Positions 6,905-14,490 of a stretch of DNA of 32,143 nucleotides are shown here, piece after piece. This stretch comes from Nocardioides sp. Lineage in GTDB: Bacteria; Actinomycetota; Actinomycetes; Propionibacteriales; Nocardioidaceae. The stretch is from positions 1 to 32,143 of the forward strand of contig JAICRP010000005.1 in the NCBI GenBank assembly GCA_025966445.1, given 5' to 3'. A program made the position numbers and the translations under genes. The notes beneath the pieces are model-generated. The model had not been told where the DNA came from and did no database searches. It worked only from the letters and a program-made list of their open reading frames with translations. Each line of letters starts with the position of its first letter. The stretch's first letter is position 1.

Positions 6905-8194
6905 ATGACCGCCGACCTCACCTTCCTGGTGGCCGGGCTGGCCCTGCTGCTGGCGGTGGTGCTGCCGGAGCTGGTCAGCAGGTGGGCGCTGTCCGCGCCG
7001 ATCGTGCTGGTGGCCGTCGGCATGCTCATCGGGTTCACCCCGCTGCCCGACGGGATGCCGCTCGACCCCCAGGAGAACCGGGCGGTCATCGAGCACGTCA
7101 CCGAGCTCACCGTGATCGTGGCGTTGATGGGTGTCGGCCTGGCGCTGGACCGCCCCTTGCGACTGCGCGACCGGTCGACCTGGGCGGCCTGGTCGCCCAC
7201 CTGGCGACTGCTCGCGGTGGCCATGCCGCTGTGCATCGCGTCCGTCGCCCTCCTTGGTTGGGCGTTCGGCCTGGCTCCCGCAGCGGCGCTGCTGCTCGGC
7301 GCGGTGCTGGCGCCCACCGACCCGGTGCTGGCCTCCGACGTCCAGGTCGCCGGACCGACCACGGGCGACGAGGACGCCGAGGAGGACGACGACGTCCGCT
7401 TCTCCCTGACCTCCGAGGCGGGTCTCAACGACGGTCTGGCCTTCCCGTTCGTGATGGCGGCGGTACTCCTCGCCACCCAGGGCTCGGTCTCGGGCTGGGC
7501 GCTCGAGTGGGTGGCCTGGTACGCCGTCGGCAAGGTCCTGGTCGGGGTGCTGGTCGGCGTCGGCGTGGGCTGGGCACTCGCTCGGGTCGCCTTCCGCTCC
7601 CGGCGCGAAGCCCTCCGGGTCGCCGAGCGGGGCGAGTCCCTGCTGGCCGTCGCGGCGCTCGTCACCGCGTACGGGCTGGGGGAGCTGGCCGGCGGCTACG
7701 GGTTCCTGTCGGTCTTCGCCTGCGCGATGGCGTTCCGGTCGGCCGAGCGGGCCCACGACTACCACGCCGCGATGCACGAGGTCGTCGAGCGCCTCGAGCG
7801 GCTCCTGACGCTGTTCATCCTGCTGGTGATCGGCATCGCCCTGACTCGCGGGCTGCTCGACGGCCTGGACTGGCGGGGGGTTGCCGTCGGGTTGGCCCTG
7901 ATCTTCGTGATCCGCCCGCTTGCCGGTGCGGTCTCGCTGAAGGCGTGGCGCCGCGACGAGGAACGGCCAGGCGGGCTGTCCCACCGCGAACGCTGGGCGA
8001 CGGCGTTCTTCGGCGTCCGCGGTGTCGGGTCCATCTACTACCTCGCGTTCGCTGCGGGGGAGTCGTCGGTGCTCGCGGAGGACTGGCTGTGGTCGACGGT
8101 GGCCTTCACCGTGGTCGCGTCCGTGCTCGTGCACGGCGTGCTGTCCCGACCGGTGATGCGGGCCGTCGAGGAGGACAACGCGCGTCGCGCCTGA
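6905..8194 (+). CDS. Sodium/proton antiporter, CPA1 (NhaP) type
   Basis: A 429-residue membrane protein with about 12 hydrophobic segments. APTDPVLASDVQV (Thr138-Asp139-Pro140) and SEAGLNDGLAFPF (Asn175-Asp176) are the crossed unwound-helix and ion-binding motifs of the CPA1 family. The Asn-Asp pair marks electroneutral Na+/H+ exchange. A short acidic stretch (DEDAEEDDD, about 155-163) precedes the ion site. The ATG at 6905 with GGGGCG just before it is preferred; a GTG at 6875 would add 10 residues but has no ribosome binding site. The gene stands alone, followed by a strong hairpin. Expected role: pH and sodium homeostasis at the cytoplasmic membrane. Confidence 0.92.
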   Translation: MTADLTFLVAGLALLLAVVLPELVSRWALSAPIVLVAVGMLIGFTPLPDGMPLDPQENRAVIEHVTELTVIVALMGVGLALDRPLRLRDRSTWAAWSPTWRLLAVAMPLCIASVALLGWAFGLAPAAALLLGAVLAPTDPVLASDVQVAGPTTGDEDAEEDDDVRFSLTSEAGLNDGLAFPFVMAAVLLATQGSVSGWALEWVAWYAVGKVLVGVLVGVGVGWALARVAFRSRREALRVAERGESLLAVAALVTAYGLGELAGGYGFLSVFACAMAFRSAERAHDYHAAMHEVVERLERLLTLFILLVIGIALTRGLLDGLDWRGVAVGLALIFVIRPLAGAVSLKAWRRDEERPGGLSHRERWATAFFGVRGVGSIYYLAFAAGESSVLAEDWLWSTVAFTVVASVLVHGVLSRPVMRAVEEDNARRA

Positions 8195-8202
8195 CGTCAC
8201 CA

Positions 8203-8226
8203 CAGCCGGACCCAAGGGTCCGGCTG
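8203..8226. terminator. Bidirectional hairpin terminator after the antiporter gene
   Basis: CAGCCGGACCC and GGGTCCGGCTG are complementary around AA (a 10-bp stem with a 4-base loop is sterically realistic). It lies between the antiporter stop and the stop of the opposing small gene. There is no T-run. Position and strength support a shared terminator. Confidence 0.7.
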
Positions 8227-8242
8227 CAGGGGTGAACGGGAG

Positions 8243-8416
8243 TCAGTGGGCGTAACGCCCGCGCAGCACGCGGGCCGCGGGACGGGCGGCACGCGCCGGG
8301 CGGTGGCCGGCGTAGACGTGGCCGAGGCCGATGCCGGCGGCGAGGAGGACGACGAGGACGGCGAACGCGACGACGGCGATCAGCGCGGTGACGGTGGCGG
8401 TGTCGATGATGTTCAT
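8243..8416 (-). CDS. Small single-pass membrane protein, 57 residues
   Basis: A short ORF starting at an ATG preceded by AGGGAGG at ideal spacing. One long hydrophobic helix (about residues 8-32, ALIAVVAFAVLVVLLAAGIG) is followed by a basic Arg/Ala-rich tail ending RGRYAH. A longer in-frame ORF continues upstream to 8536, but the ribosome binding site and the change in composition favour the short form. No family recognised. Small membrane proteins with a basic cytoplasmic tail often modulate larger membrane complexes, but nothing here shows which. It is divergent from the MBL hydrolase gene. Confidence 0.65.
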   Translation of the reverse strand: MNIIDTATVTALIAVVAFAVLVVLLAAGIGLGHVYAGHRPARAARPAARVLRGRYAH

Positions 8417-8526
8417 GATGGTGCCTCCCTGGTTGCGTCCTCGTGGCCTGATGTCCGCAACTGTGCACGCGATCGCGGACCGTCTCCGTTCGCTCGCCGA
8501 CAGATCGCCGAGGTCCGCGGAACGGC

Positions 8527-8532
8527 TAGCCT
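8527..8532 (+). promoter_or_regulatory. -10 element TAGCCT before the MBL hydrolase gene
   Basis: TAGCCT ends 9 bases before the ATG, so transcription would begin 1-3 bases before, or at, the start codon. There is no Shine-Dalgarno sequence. The hexamer is identical to the one before the SHOCT gene. Confidence 0.45.
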
Positions 8533-8541
8533 GCAACGGTC

Positions 8542-9360
8542 ATGGCGATCACCCGGGTGCACCACCTCAACTGCGGGACGATGCTGCCTCTAGGTCGTCA
8601 GCTGCCCGGCGTGATGCCGCGCGACCTGGTCGCCCACTGCCTGCTCGTCGAGCGGCGCGACGGGCTCACGCTGGTCGACACCGGCATCGGTGTCGCCGAC
8701 GTCCAGCAGCGCGCCGCCCGGCTGGGCAGGGCGTTCATGCTCCTGGTCGGCCCGGTCCTCGACCCCGCCCAGACGGCGTCGGCCCAGGTGTCGGCGCTGG
8801 GGTTCGCGCCCGGTGACGTCACCGACATCGTGCTGACGCACCTCGACCCGGACCACTCCGGCGGCCTGGCCGACTTCCCGCACGCGACGGTGCACGTCGG
8901 GCGCGCCGAGCACGACGCGGCCATGCACCCGGTGCTCCGCGAGCGGCCCCGCTACCTCCCCGCGCACTGGTCCCACGGCCCGCGGTGGCAGACCCACGAC
9001 GTCGCCGGCGAGTCCTGGCAGGGCTTCGAGGCCGTCACGGTGCTGACCGACGACATCCTGCTGGTGCCCCTGGTCGGGCACACGCGCGGCCACTCGGGCG
9101 TGGCGGTCCGCGGACCGGACGGCTGGATCCTGCACGCCGGCGATGCGTACTTCCACGAGGGCGACGTCTCGCCGACCGTCCGTACCCCGCCGGGCCTGGT
9201 GGCCTTCCAGGTGGCTCAGTCGATGGTCGACCGGCTCCGTCGCGACAACCTCGCCCGGCTGCGGGAGCTGCACGCCCGCCGGACCGACATCACCCTGTTC
9301 TGCGCCCACGACCGGACGGAGTTCGACCGGCTGGCGGGTGCGTCGGGTTTCTCCGGCTGA
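8542..9360 (+). CDS. MBL-fold metallohydrolase (AHL-lactonase-like)
   Basis: A 272-residue metallo-beta-lactamase fold protein. The core motif THLDPDHSGG has His100, Asp102, Asp104 and His105; the second His of the usual H-x-H-x-D-H is Asp. Later metal ligands appear as GHTRGHSG and HAGDAYFHEG, with a final CAHD near the end. The overall order resembles N-acyl homoserine lactonase-like and related actinobacterial hydrolases. The Asp variant is common in this subgroup and in ComEC-like MBL domains, so it is not by itself a sign of inactivity. The substrate is unknown. It stands alone, and its stop codon lies in the loop of a terminator hairpin. Confidence 0.87.
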   Translation: MAITRVHHLNCGTMLPLGRQLPGVMPRDLVAHCLLVERRDGLTLVDTGIGVADVQQRAARLGRAFMLLVGPVLDPAQTASAQVSALGFAPGDVTDIVLTHLDPDHSGGLADFPHATVHVGRAEHDAAMHPVLRERPRYLPAHWSHGPRWQTHDVAGESWQGFEAVTVLTDDILLVPLVGHTRGHSGVAVRGPDGWILHAGDAYFHEGDVSPTVRTPPGLVAFQVAQSMVDRLRRDNLARLRELHARRTDITLFCAHDRTEFDRLAGASGFSG

Positions 9361-9374
9361 CCGGAGAAACCCGA
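9343..9374. terminator. 14-bp hairpin with the MBL stop codon in its loop
   Basis: The left arm 9343-9356 and right arm 9361-9374 are perfectly complementary (core TTTCTCCGG / CCGGAGAAA) around the loop CTGA, which contains the TGA stop. It is a very strong stem at the end of the hydrolase gene and most likely a terminator. Confidence 0.7.
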
Positions 9375-9408
9375 ACATGGCGTACGTCCCGCCTCACGCC
9401 ATGTTCGG
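9371..9408. terminator. Second hairpin of the convergent terminator region
   Basis: CCGAACATGGCGT (9371-9383) and ACGCCATGTTCGG (9396-9408) form a perfect 13-bp stem around 12 bases. Its left arm shares four bases with the preceding hairpin, so the two full stems cannot coexist. It lies just before the end of the opposing DyP gene and probably serves that strand. Confidence 0.65.
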
Positions 9409-9423
9409 TGAACCCACGCCCAG

Positions 9424-10791
9424 TCAGCCGTCGAGGCGGGCCAGGTGGCGCAGCGCCGTCATCGATGGCTGGAACAGGTACGCACCGCCGCGCATCGTCA
9501 CCAGGCGCGGGCGTGACGTGACGAAGTACGGCGGCGTCCCCGGCACCGTCAGCTTGGTGGCTCCCGGGTATGGCTCGCCGACGAGGGGGTCGGTGTCGCG
9601 GCCGAGTCCGAAGCGGTCGCCGTCGTTGATCCACTGCGCCTGGATGGTCTCGAACTGGCGCCAGAGGTTCGACTGGAAGCTGACGAACACCAGACCGCGG
9701 TCGGCCCCGTCGTCGTCCAGCACGCCGGGCGGGAGGGGGTCGCCGTACGCCCGACCGCGGCGGACGATGCGGTGCCGCGCGCTGAGACGTCCGCCGAAGA
9801 AGCTCGGGGCGTCGCGCGGGTTGGCGCGACGGATGTGCGATCCCAACGGACAGCGCAGTCCCTGAGGGTCGTCCGCGTAGCCGAAGTCGTTGATCCGCGC
9901 CGGGTCGCTCGCCAGCGCCTCGTCGGGTCCGTCCGGCGCCAGGGCCAGCGGAGTGCCGTCCGGCCAGCGCCCGACGATCTTGGCGGCCAGCATCTCCGGC
10001 CCGCCGGGGTAGCCCGCGTCCGCGACGAAGCGCCGGAAGGCCGCCGTGTCGACGGCGAGCTTGCGCAGCACGACGTACGTGCCGTTGCGGTCGTACGGTG
10101 CGTGCGGCGCCTTCGGGAGGGTGCGGTCCTCGTCGGGGTAGCCGAGCAGGACCTCGCCGGTCGCGACCTCGCGCCAGCCGTGCTCGCCCTGCCGGATCCC
10201 GTCGCCTGGGCGCGACAGCACGCCCGACCCCTGGATGGCAGGCTGGGAGACGCCGTCGAAGAACCCGAAGTGGTCCTTGCCGCCCGGCAGATCGTGGGCC
10301 CGCTGCACGTGGAGCAGCTCGACCCCGTCCTGCGTGTCGGGCACCAGCACGGACCCCAGGGTCTCCTCGAGGCGCTCGGCGTCGGCAGCGTAGACCGACA
10401 CCAGCACGTGCGGCTCGTCGAACTCCCACTGGTCCGGCGCGCTCGGGCCGACGTCGCCGAGCAGAGTCGCCCGCGCCCTCATGCCCTCGCGGAACGCGGG
10501 TGGGAAGGACGCCAGCGTGTCCGGGTCGAGCCCCAGCCGCTGGAACCCTGCGTAGCTGAACGACAGGTTGATCGCCGCCGCGGGCTGCCGGTCCCAGGTC
10601 TCCGCCGTGCAGACCAGGGGCAGCGAGCGCCGCAGCAGGGTCGTCGCCTGGGCGACGTCGCTGATCCGGAGCATCAGGTACGCCGCGGCGGGCATCGTGT
10701 ACCCGCGCAGCACGTTGCCCTGGATGTCCGAGAGGTCGATGTCGGCAGGAGTGGCGTCGCGCGGCGGCAGCCGGGTCGGGCGGCCCTCCAT
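9424..10791 (-). CDS. Dye-decolorizing (DyP-type) peroxidase
   Basis: A 455-residue haem peroxidase. The DyP signature FGFFDGVSQPAIQG carries the distal catalytic Asp of the GxxDG motif. The segment CPLGSHIRRANPRD holds the proximal haem-ligand His and the conserved distal Arg region. LVFVSFQSNLWRQFETIQAQW is the conserved C-terminal strand and helix. Length and loops suit the longer, C/D-like DyP class. There is no Tat or Sec signal, so it should be cytoplasmic. The ATG overlaps the stop of the upstream unknown gene, and it is the last gene of a coupled trio. It reduces H2O2 and oxidises an unknown substrate. Confidence 0.93.
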   Translation of the reverse strand: MEGRPTRLPPRDATPADIDLSDIQGNVLRGYTMPAAAYLMLRISDVAQATTLLRRSLPLVCTAETWDRQPAAAINLSFSYAGFQRLGLDPDTLASFPPAFREGMRARATLLGDVGPSAPDQWEFDEPHVLVSVYAADAERLEETLGSVLVPDTQDGVELLHVQRAHDLPGGKDHFGFFDGVSQPAIQGSGVLSRPGDGIRQGEHGWREVATGEVLLGYPDEDRTLPKAPHAPYDRNGTYVVLRKLAVDTAAFRRFVADAGYPGGPEMLAAKIVGRWPDGTPLALAPDGPDEALASDPARINDFGYADDPQGLRCPLGSHIRRANPRDAPSFFGGRLSARHRIVRRGRAYGDPLPPGVLDDDGADRGLVFVSFQSNLWRQFETIQAQWINDGDRFGLGRDTDPLVGEPYPGATKLTVPGTPPYFVTSRPRLVTMRGGAYLFQPSMTALRHLARLDG

Positions 10792-11321
10792 CAGAAGGTC
10801 TCCAGGAAGCGCCGGTGCAGGTCGTCGGCGCTCAGGTGCTGGGTCGCGGCGGCGAAATCGATCACCTGGGCCCGCAGGGCGATCGACTGCCTCACGTCGT
10901 CGACCGTCGCGGTCGGGAACGGCGTGGAGAACAGGCTCGTCCGCCGCTGGATCGACCGGACGTACGCCACGAAGGCGGCCCGGTCCCCGCGACCCGGGTA
11001 GCGGACGCAGTGGCCCCACCACTCGTCGCACTCGGGGACGTGCTCGGCCAACGCCTCCAGGTGCTCGTCGAGCCCGCCGTTGAAGGTCGTGCTCACGACC
11101 AGGTGCGCGTGCCGCAGGGGGTCCGGGCGCTGGTGGGGTCCCTGGTGCACGAGCTTGCGGAACACCTGGACTCGCGCGAGGTGCACGCCGTCGAGGCGGG
11201 CGAACGGACTGTCGGCCCCCGTCGGCAGGGCGGCGAGGTACGCGTCGAGCGCGTCCTCGTGACCGGTCTCGACGCGGGCGTAGGTCGTCAGCGCGTACGC
11301 CGTGCCGTTCTCGTTGCTCAC
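10791..11321 (-). CDS. Uncharacterised DyP-operon protein, 176 residues
   Basis: The start is the GTG overlapping the upstream gene's stop (GTGA); the end overlaps the peroxidase ATG. I do not recognise the family. The sequence alternates strands and helices: YALTTYARVETGHEDALDAYL, then DGVHLARVQVFRKL, then HLVVSTTFNGGLDEHLEALAE. This pattern resembles a ferredoxin-like alpha+beta (dimeric alpha/beta barrel) fold, the type of half-domain from which DyP itself is built. A CDEWWGHCV segment follows, then a helical tail. Coupling on both sides implies it is made in step with the peroxidase, perhaps as a partner or substrate-binding protein; this is inferred. Confidence 0.8.
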   Translation of the reverse strand: MSNENGTAYALTTYARVETGHEDALDAYLAALPTGADSPFARLDGVHLARVQVFRKLVHQGPHQRPDPLRHAHLVVSTTFNGGLDEHLEALAEHVPECDEWWGHCVRYPGRGDRAAFVAYVRSIQRRTSLFSTPFPTATVDDVRQSIALRAQVIDFAAATQHLSADDLHRRFLETF

Positions 11322-11908
11322 AGCCGGGTCTGCTCGTGGGTGAGGAACCGCTGCCACGCAGCCTGGAACTCGTCCGGGGTCAGAGACGCCGCGCGCGCCC
11401 GGAGGTCCTGGAAGGCGTCGCGGACGGCGAGCGCGTTCTGCAGGTCGCGCGTGGAGTGCTCGGCGTGGGCGCAGTAGTAGGTGCCGCCGTCCATGCTGTT
11501 GGCCGCGATCCAGTCCTTGAGCGGCTCGGCCGGCGGTGGGTGCGGGAAGTCGGGGCCGCGACCCCAGGTGAGCCGGATGTCCTTCGCGATCACGTAGGCG
11601 AACGCGTCGATGTAGTGCTCCCAGGGGCCGTCGAAGTTGCTCTCGAAGTGGAGGTAGGGGTACTTCAGGTCCTCGCCGTCGAGGCCGTCGACGAGGACCC
11701 AGCGCACGTACTTGATGAAGTTGAACTGGATGATGTGGTCGCGCAGGGGCGAGTACGGCGCGAGCCGGAAGCCCAAGCGCAGGAACCACAGCCACTGCCG
11801 GCGGACCGGCGTCATCAGGGTGAGTGCGGTCATCCGCCCCAGCACGTTGCCTCGCGAGGCGGCGTACTCGGACGCGGGCGGCTGCGGCCCGGCACCCGCA
11901 CTTCCCAT
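11318..11908 (-). CDS. Uncharacterised first gene of DyP operon, 196 residues
   Basis: The ATG at 11908 is preceded by AGGAGGGG at good spacing, so it starts the operon. A long open frame runs further upstream but lacks such a site. The protein has an Arg/Trp-rich hydrophobic segment (RRQWLWFLRLGFRLAP, about 35-50), then LHFESNFDGPWEHYIDAFAYVIAKDIRLTWG, and near the end a TYYCAHAEHSTRDLQNA segment. The FESNFDG-x-x-x-x-YIDAF part again looks like a ferredoxin-like module. The family is not recognised. The hydrophobic N-terminal segment may attach to the membrane. Its role with the DyP peroxidase is unknown. Confidence 0.8.
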   Translation of the reverse strand: MGSAGAGPQPPASEYAASRGNVLGRMTALTLMTPVRRQWLWFLRLGFRLAPYSPLRDHIIQFNFIKYVRWVLVDGLDGEDLKYPYLHFESNFDGPWEHYIDAFAYVIAKDIRLTWGRGPDFPHPPPAEPLKDWIAANSMDGGTYYCAHAEHSTRDLQNALAVRDAFQDLRARAASLTPDEFQAAWQRFLTHEQTRL

Positions 11909-12074
11909 CGCCCCTCCTGTGGAGCTCGGCGTGGGAGCAGTATCCCGAAACCTCGGGCTCGCGACAGGTCCAGATGTCTCGGCGCGTTGCTGTCGGCGGT
12001 TCCGCGCGCTCGATACAGTGCGCGCGGGGATACGAGTTCGAGGGCCGTCACCGGCCGACGTGAAATGGGGGGAC

Positions 12075-12383
12075 ATGGCGACCGCAAGCGTTGCCGGACA
12101 GAGGTGGACCGCGGTCCTCATCCTCTTGGTCCTCGGCGTCTTCAGTCTTCCGGTGACGGCCTTCTTCTTCGACGGCGAGGGCAGCGAGAACTGGATCATC
12201 CCCGTCGCCGTCGTCGTGATGGCCGTGCTGGGCGCGGTCGTCGGTTCGCTGCTCCCCGGAATCGCCGGCCCCGATGCGACCCAGCAGCGCGGCGCCCTCA
12301 TCGGTGCGGTCGTCGGGGTGGTCATGCTGGTGCTCGGCCTCGTGGTCTTCTTCCTGCTGCTGAGCGGTTTCGACGGGGCCTGA
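12075..12383 (+). CDS. Small three-helix membrane protein, 102 residues
   Basis: The ATG at 12075 is preceded by GGGGGGAC. Three hydrophobic segments are visible: about residues 11-31, 40-62 and 73-97. The Gly/Val composition (PVAVVVMAVLGAVVGSLLPG, GALIGAVVGVVMLVLGLVVF) is like many small actinobacterial membrane proteins. There are no catalytic motifs and no recognised family. TACAGT near 12014 could be a -10 element. It stops two bases before the end of the opposing MBL gene. Confidence 0.75.
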   Translation: MATASVAGQRWTAVLILLVLGVFSLPVTAFFFDGEGSENWIIPVAVVVMAVLGAVVGSLLPGIAGPDATQQRGALIGAVVGVVMLVLGLVVFFLLLSGFDGA

Positions 12384-12385
12384 CC

Positions 12386-13465
12386 TCAGGAGAGGGCGAC
12401 CGTCACTCCGTCGTCCTCGACGCCGTACGTCGTGGTGTAGCCGAACAGGTCCTGCCACTCGGCCCGTTCCCACCACTGGTTGAACGTGCTGGGCACGTTG
12501 AACACCAGGTGCGGCTCCGGACCGGAGTCACGGACGACCCGCGAGACCGCGATCGCGTCCGGGTGCCGGAACGTCGTGCCGTCGCTCGAGAACACCCACA
12601 ACGGGCAGTCGACGGCCTGGACCAGCTCCCGGGAGACGTTGTTGCGGCTGCCGTGGTGGGGCAGCTTGACCAGGTCGAGCGGCACCCGCTCGCCCGCCCC
12701 GAGCAGGGCGAGCCCGCCCAGCAGCTCCGAGGCGGTGGCGTCGCCGGTGAGCAGGGCGCGCTTGCCGTCGTGCTCGAGGACGAGGGCGATGCTCGCGGCG
12801 TTGGCCTTGCTCCCGTCGACCTTGAACGGGTCCTCGCTGAGGAGCGCGAGGTCGACCGCGCTCTCCAACGTGGGGGCGGTGCTCGGTCCCATCGGCTCCA
12901 GCCCGGGGGAGACCTCGGTGAGCGTCCCCTTCTCGAGGGCGGCCGCGACGGCGAGCTGCCACTCGGGGACGAGGTCGGTCAACCGCTCCTGCACGGGCGC
13001 CAGCACGGTGATGGCGAGTCCGTCGGGCAGCTCCACGCGGGGCAGCGTGGTGTCGGTGCGGATCACCGCGGCGCGGCCGAAGGCGTCGTTCCACGCGTGG
13101 TCGCGCAGCCAGGTGGTGAGCAGCTCGCCCTGGACGCCACCCATCGGCTCGAGCTCGGACCGCTCGTCGGCGGGTACGAGTCCGTTGAGGTGCTCCCAGC
13201 CGTTGAACCACACGTCGGCGAACGTCACGGGGACCGGTTCGTCCGGGTCGACCAGGCCCGTCAGGACGCCGCCGATGTGGTCGGTGTCGACGTGCGTGAC
13301 GACCAGCAGCTCGAACGCGCGCTGGTCCTCCGGCAGCGCCCTGAACCGGTCGGCGAGGGCGCGGCCGGTGCCCGAGGTGCCCATGTCGACGAGCAGCTGG
13401 CGGCCCTGGCCCCACCGCACCCAGATCGCGTCGCCCTGGCGGGCGTCGAGGAAGGTCAGCTCCAC
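12386..13465 (-). CDS. ComEC/Rec2-like MBL-fold hydrolase, third gene of caspase operon
   Basis: A 359-residue protein starting at a GTG preceded by GGAGG, inside the last codons of the preceding gene (10-bp overlap). The opening VELTFLDARQGDAIWVRW and LLVDMGTSG match the soluble ComEC-like MBL group. Metal ligands appear in THVDTDHIGG (His58, Asp60, Asp62, His63), in ALLTGDATASELLG and in KLPHHGSRNN. The H-x-D-x-D-H form is normal for ComEC-type domains. There are no membrane helices, so this is not a DNA uptake channel but a free hydrolase, probably a nuclease or phosphodiesterase. An insert of about 100 residues lies between the first two ligand motifs. Coupling to a caspase-like protease suggests an effector or processing role; inferred. 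Confidence 0.88.
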   Translation of the reverse strand: MELTFLDARQGDAIWVRWGQGRQLLVDMGTSGTGRALADRFRALPEDQRAFELLVVTHVDTDHIGGVLTGLVDPDEPVPVTFADVWFNGWEHLNGLVPADERSELEPMGGVQGELLTTWLRDHAWNDAFGRAAVIRTDTTLPRVELPDGLAITVLAPVQERLTDLVPEWQLAVAAALEKGTLTEVSPGLEPMGPSTAPTLESAVDLALLSEDPFKVDGSKANAASIALVLEHDGKRALLTGDATASELLGGLALLGAGERVPLDLVKLPHHGSRNNVSRELVQAVDCPLWVFSSDGTTFRHPDAIAVSRVVRDSGPEPHLVFNVPSTFNQWWERAEWQDLFGYTTTYGVEDDGVTVALS

Positions 13466-14490
13466 TGGTCCTCCCGTCCGGTCACGAGAGCCACCGAGTC
13501 CCAGTCGGTGACACAGGCGTACCCCGCCAGGCGCTCGAGCCGTTCGGCGCGCTCGTCCTTGCGGTCGGCGTCCGGCCAGCGCCGTAGGAGGTCGGTGGCC
13601 AGGGCCATGCCGTCGGTGTAGAGCGGACGCGCCTCGGTCGCCTCCACCAGCAGCCCCAGGCCGCGGGCCCGCTCGCGGGCGTCGCGGTCGTTCATGAGCA
13701 GGGCGGCCAGCAGGATGCGGCCGTCCGGGATCCAGGCGAAGTCGCGGGCGAGGTTCTCGATCCAGTCCTGGCGTTCGCGGAGCCGGCCGTACCGATGGAG
13801 CGTGAGGCCACCGAGCGCGGCGGCCGCCGGGTCGGAGTACTTGCCCAGCAGCAGGCTCGCCGCCTGGTCCAGCAGCTCGGCGCCGGCCATCACCTCGTGG
13901 TGGCGCAGCATCCCGTCGACGGCGCGGCCGACGCGGCGCTGCTCGGTGAAGCGCACGCCGAGCCGGGGGAGGGATGCGCTGAGGTCGAGCTCGACGCGGC
14001 AGGTGGCCTCGTCCTCCTTGCGGCCCTGGGGGTTGAGCGGGAGCGAGGCCGTCCAGTCCCGCCCGTCGAGCCGGTACGTCGCGGTCGGGACGGCGGTGAG
14101 CACCTGGTCGGGGCCGAACGTCCAGCCTCCCGCGTCCTGGGTCAGGAGCGTGCAGGCCGTCGTACCGGTGAGGGTCGCCTCGACCGCGCCGCGCATGCCG
14201 TCGGCGTCGTCCTGCCCGTCGTCGCGTCCGGCGTTCCGGCCGGAGTCCTCGGTGACGACGACGTCGACCGGCGTGGCGGGATCCACGCGTACGAGCTCCA
14301 GCATGCTCCGCCCGCGCGGGGTGACGGCCTCGACGGAGTAGAGGCCGACGGGCAGCGTCATCGCCGGCCCACCCGTGGTGCCGCGCCCGACGACCGTCAG
14401 GGACGCGTCGCGGACGACGAACGGCAGGTTGTTGGTCAGCCACAGCGAGTTGTCCTCGACGCGGACGCTGAGGAGGCCGGTGTCGGTCAC
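13456..14490 (-). CDS. Uncharacterised middle protein of caspase/MBL operon, 344 residues
   Basis: The start is a GTG overlapping the caspase stop (GTGA). The family is not recognised. Residues 1-80 are strand-rich, with LPVGLYSVEAVTPRG recalling a PEGA-like beta-sandwich. A similar AGLYELVADVGG lies at the end of the caspase protein. Residues 85-100 are an acidic Asp/Gly linker. Residues 105-190 are again strand-rich. From about 190 to the end it is helical: AVDGMLRHHEVMAGAELLDQ, then ALGGLTLHRYGRLRERQDWI, then ILLAALLMNDRDA. This looks like TPR- or HEAT-like repeats. There is no signal peptide or membrane segment. By position it could be a sensor, adaptor or protease substrate; this is inferred. 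Confidence 0.82.
   Translation of the reverse strand: MTDTGLLSVRVEDNSLWLTNNLPFVVRDASLTVVGRGTTGGPAMTLPVGLYSVEAVTPRGRSMLELVRVDPATPVDVVVTEDSGRNAGRDDGQDDADGMRGAVEATLTGTTACTLLTQDAGGWTFGPDQVLTAVPTATYRLDGRDWTASLPLNPQGRKEDEATCRVELDLSASLPRLGVRFTEQRRVGRAVDGMLRHHEVMAGAELLDQAASLLLGKYSDPAAAALGGLTLHRYGRLRERQDWIENLARDFAWIPDGRILLAALLMNDRDARERARGLGLLVEATEARPLYTDGMALATDLLRRWPDADRKDERAERLERLAGYACVTDWDSVALVTGREDQWS

Noticed and set aside
8842-8857. Second His of the MBL motif replaced by Asp, suggesting a dead enzyme
   Set aside because: H-x-D-x-D-H is a known functional form, used by ComEC-like domains, and the remaining ligands are intact in this protein and in the one at 12386-13465.
8917-9360. Other frames over the MBL hydrolase and sulfatase regions that remain open
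   Set aside because: They are Arg/Ala/Pro-rich shadows without motifs or ribosome binding sites.
10791-11908. Encapsulin cargo system with the DyP peroxidase
   Set aside because: Neither neighbour resembles an encapsulin shell protein and the peroxidase C-terminus lacks an evident cargo-loading peptide.
13466-14443. Minus-strand upstream extension of the MBL frame, giving a 685-residue protein
   Set aside because: The extension is low-complexity Arg/Pro-rich sequence out of frame with the middle caspase-operon gene. The GTG at 13465 has GGAGG and gives the normal MBL N-terminus.
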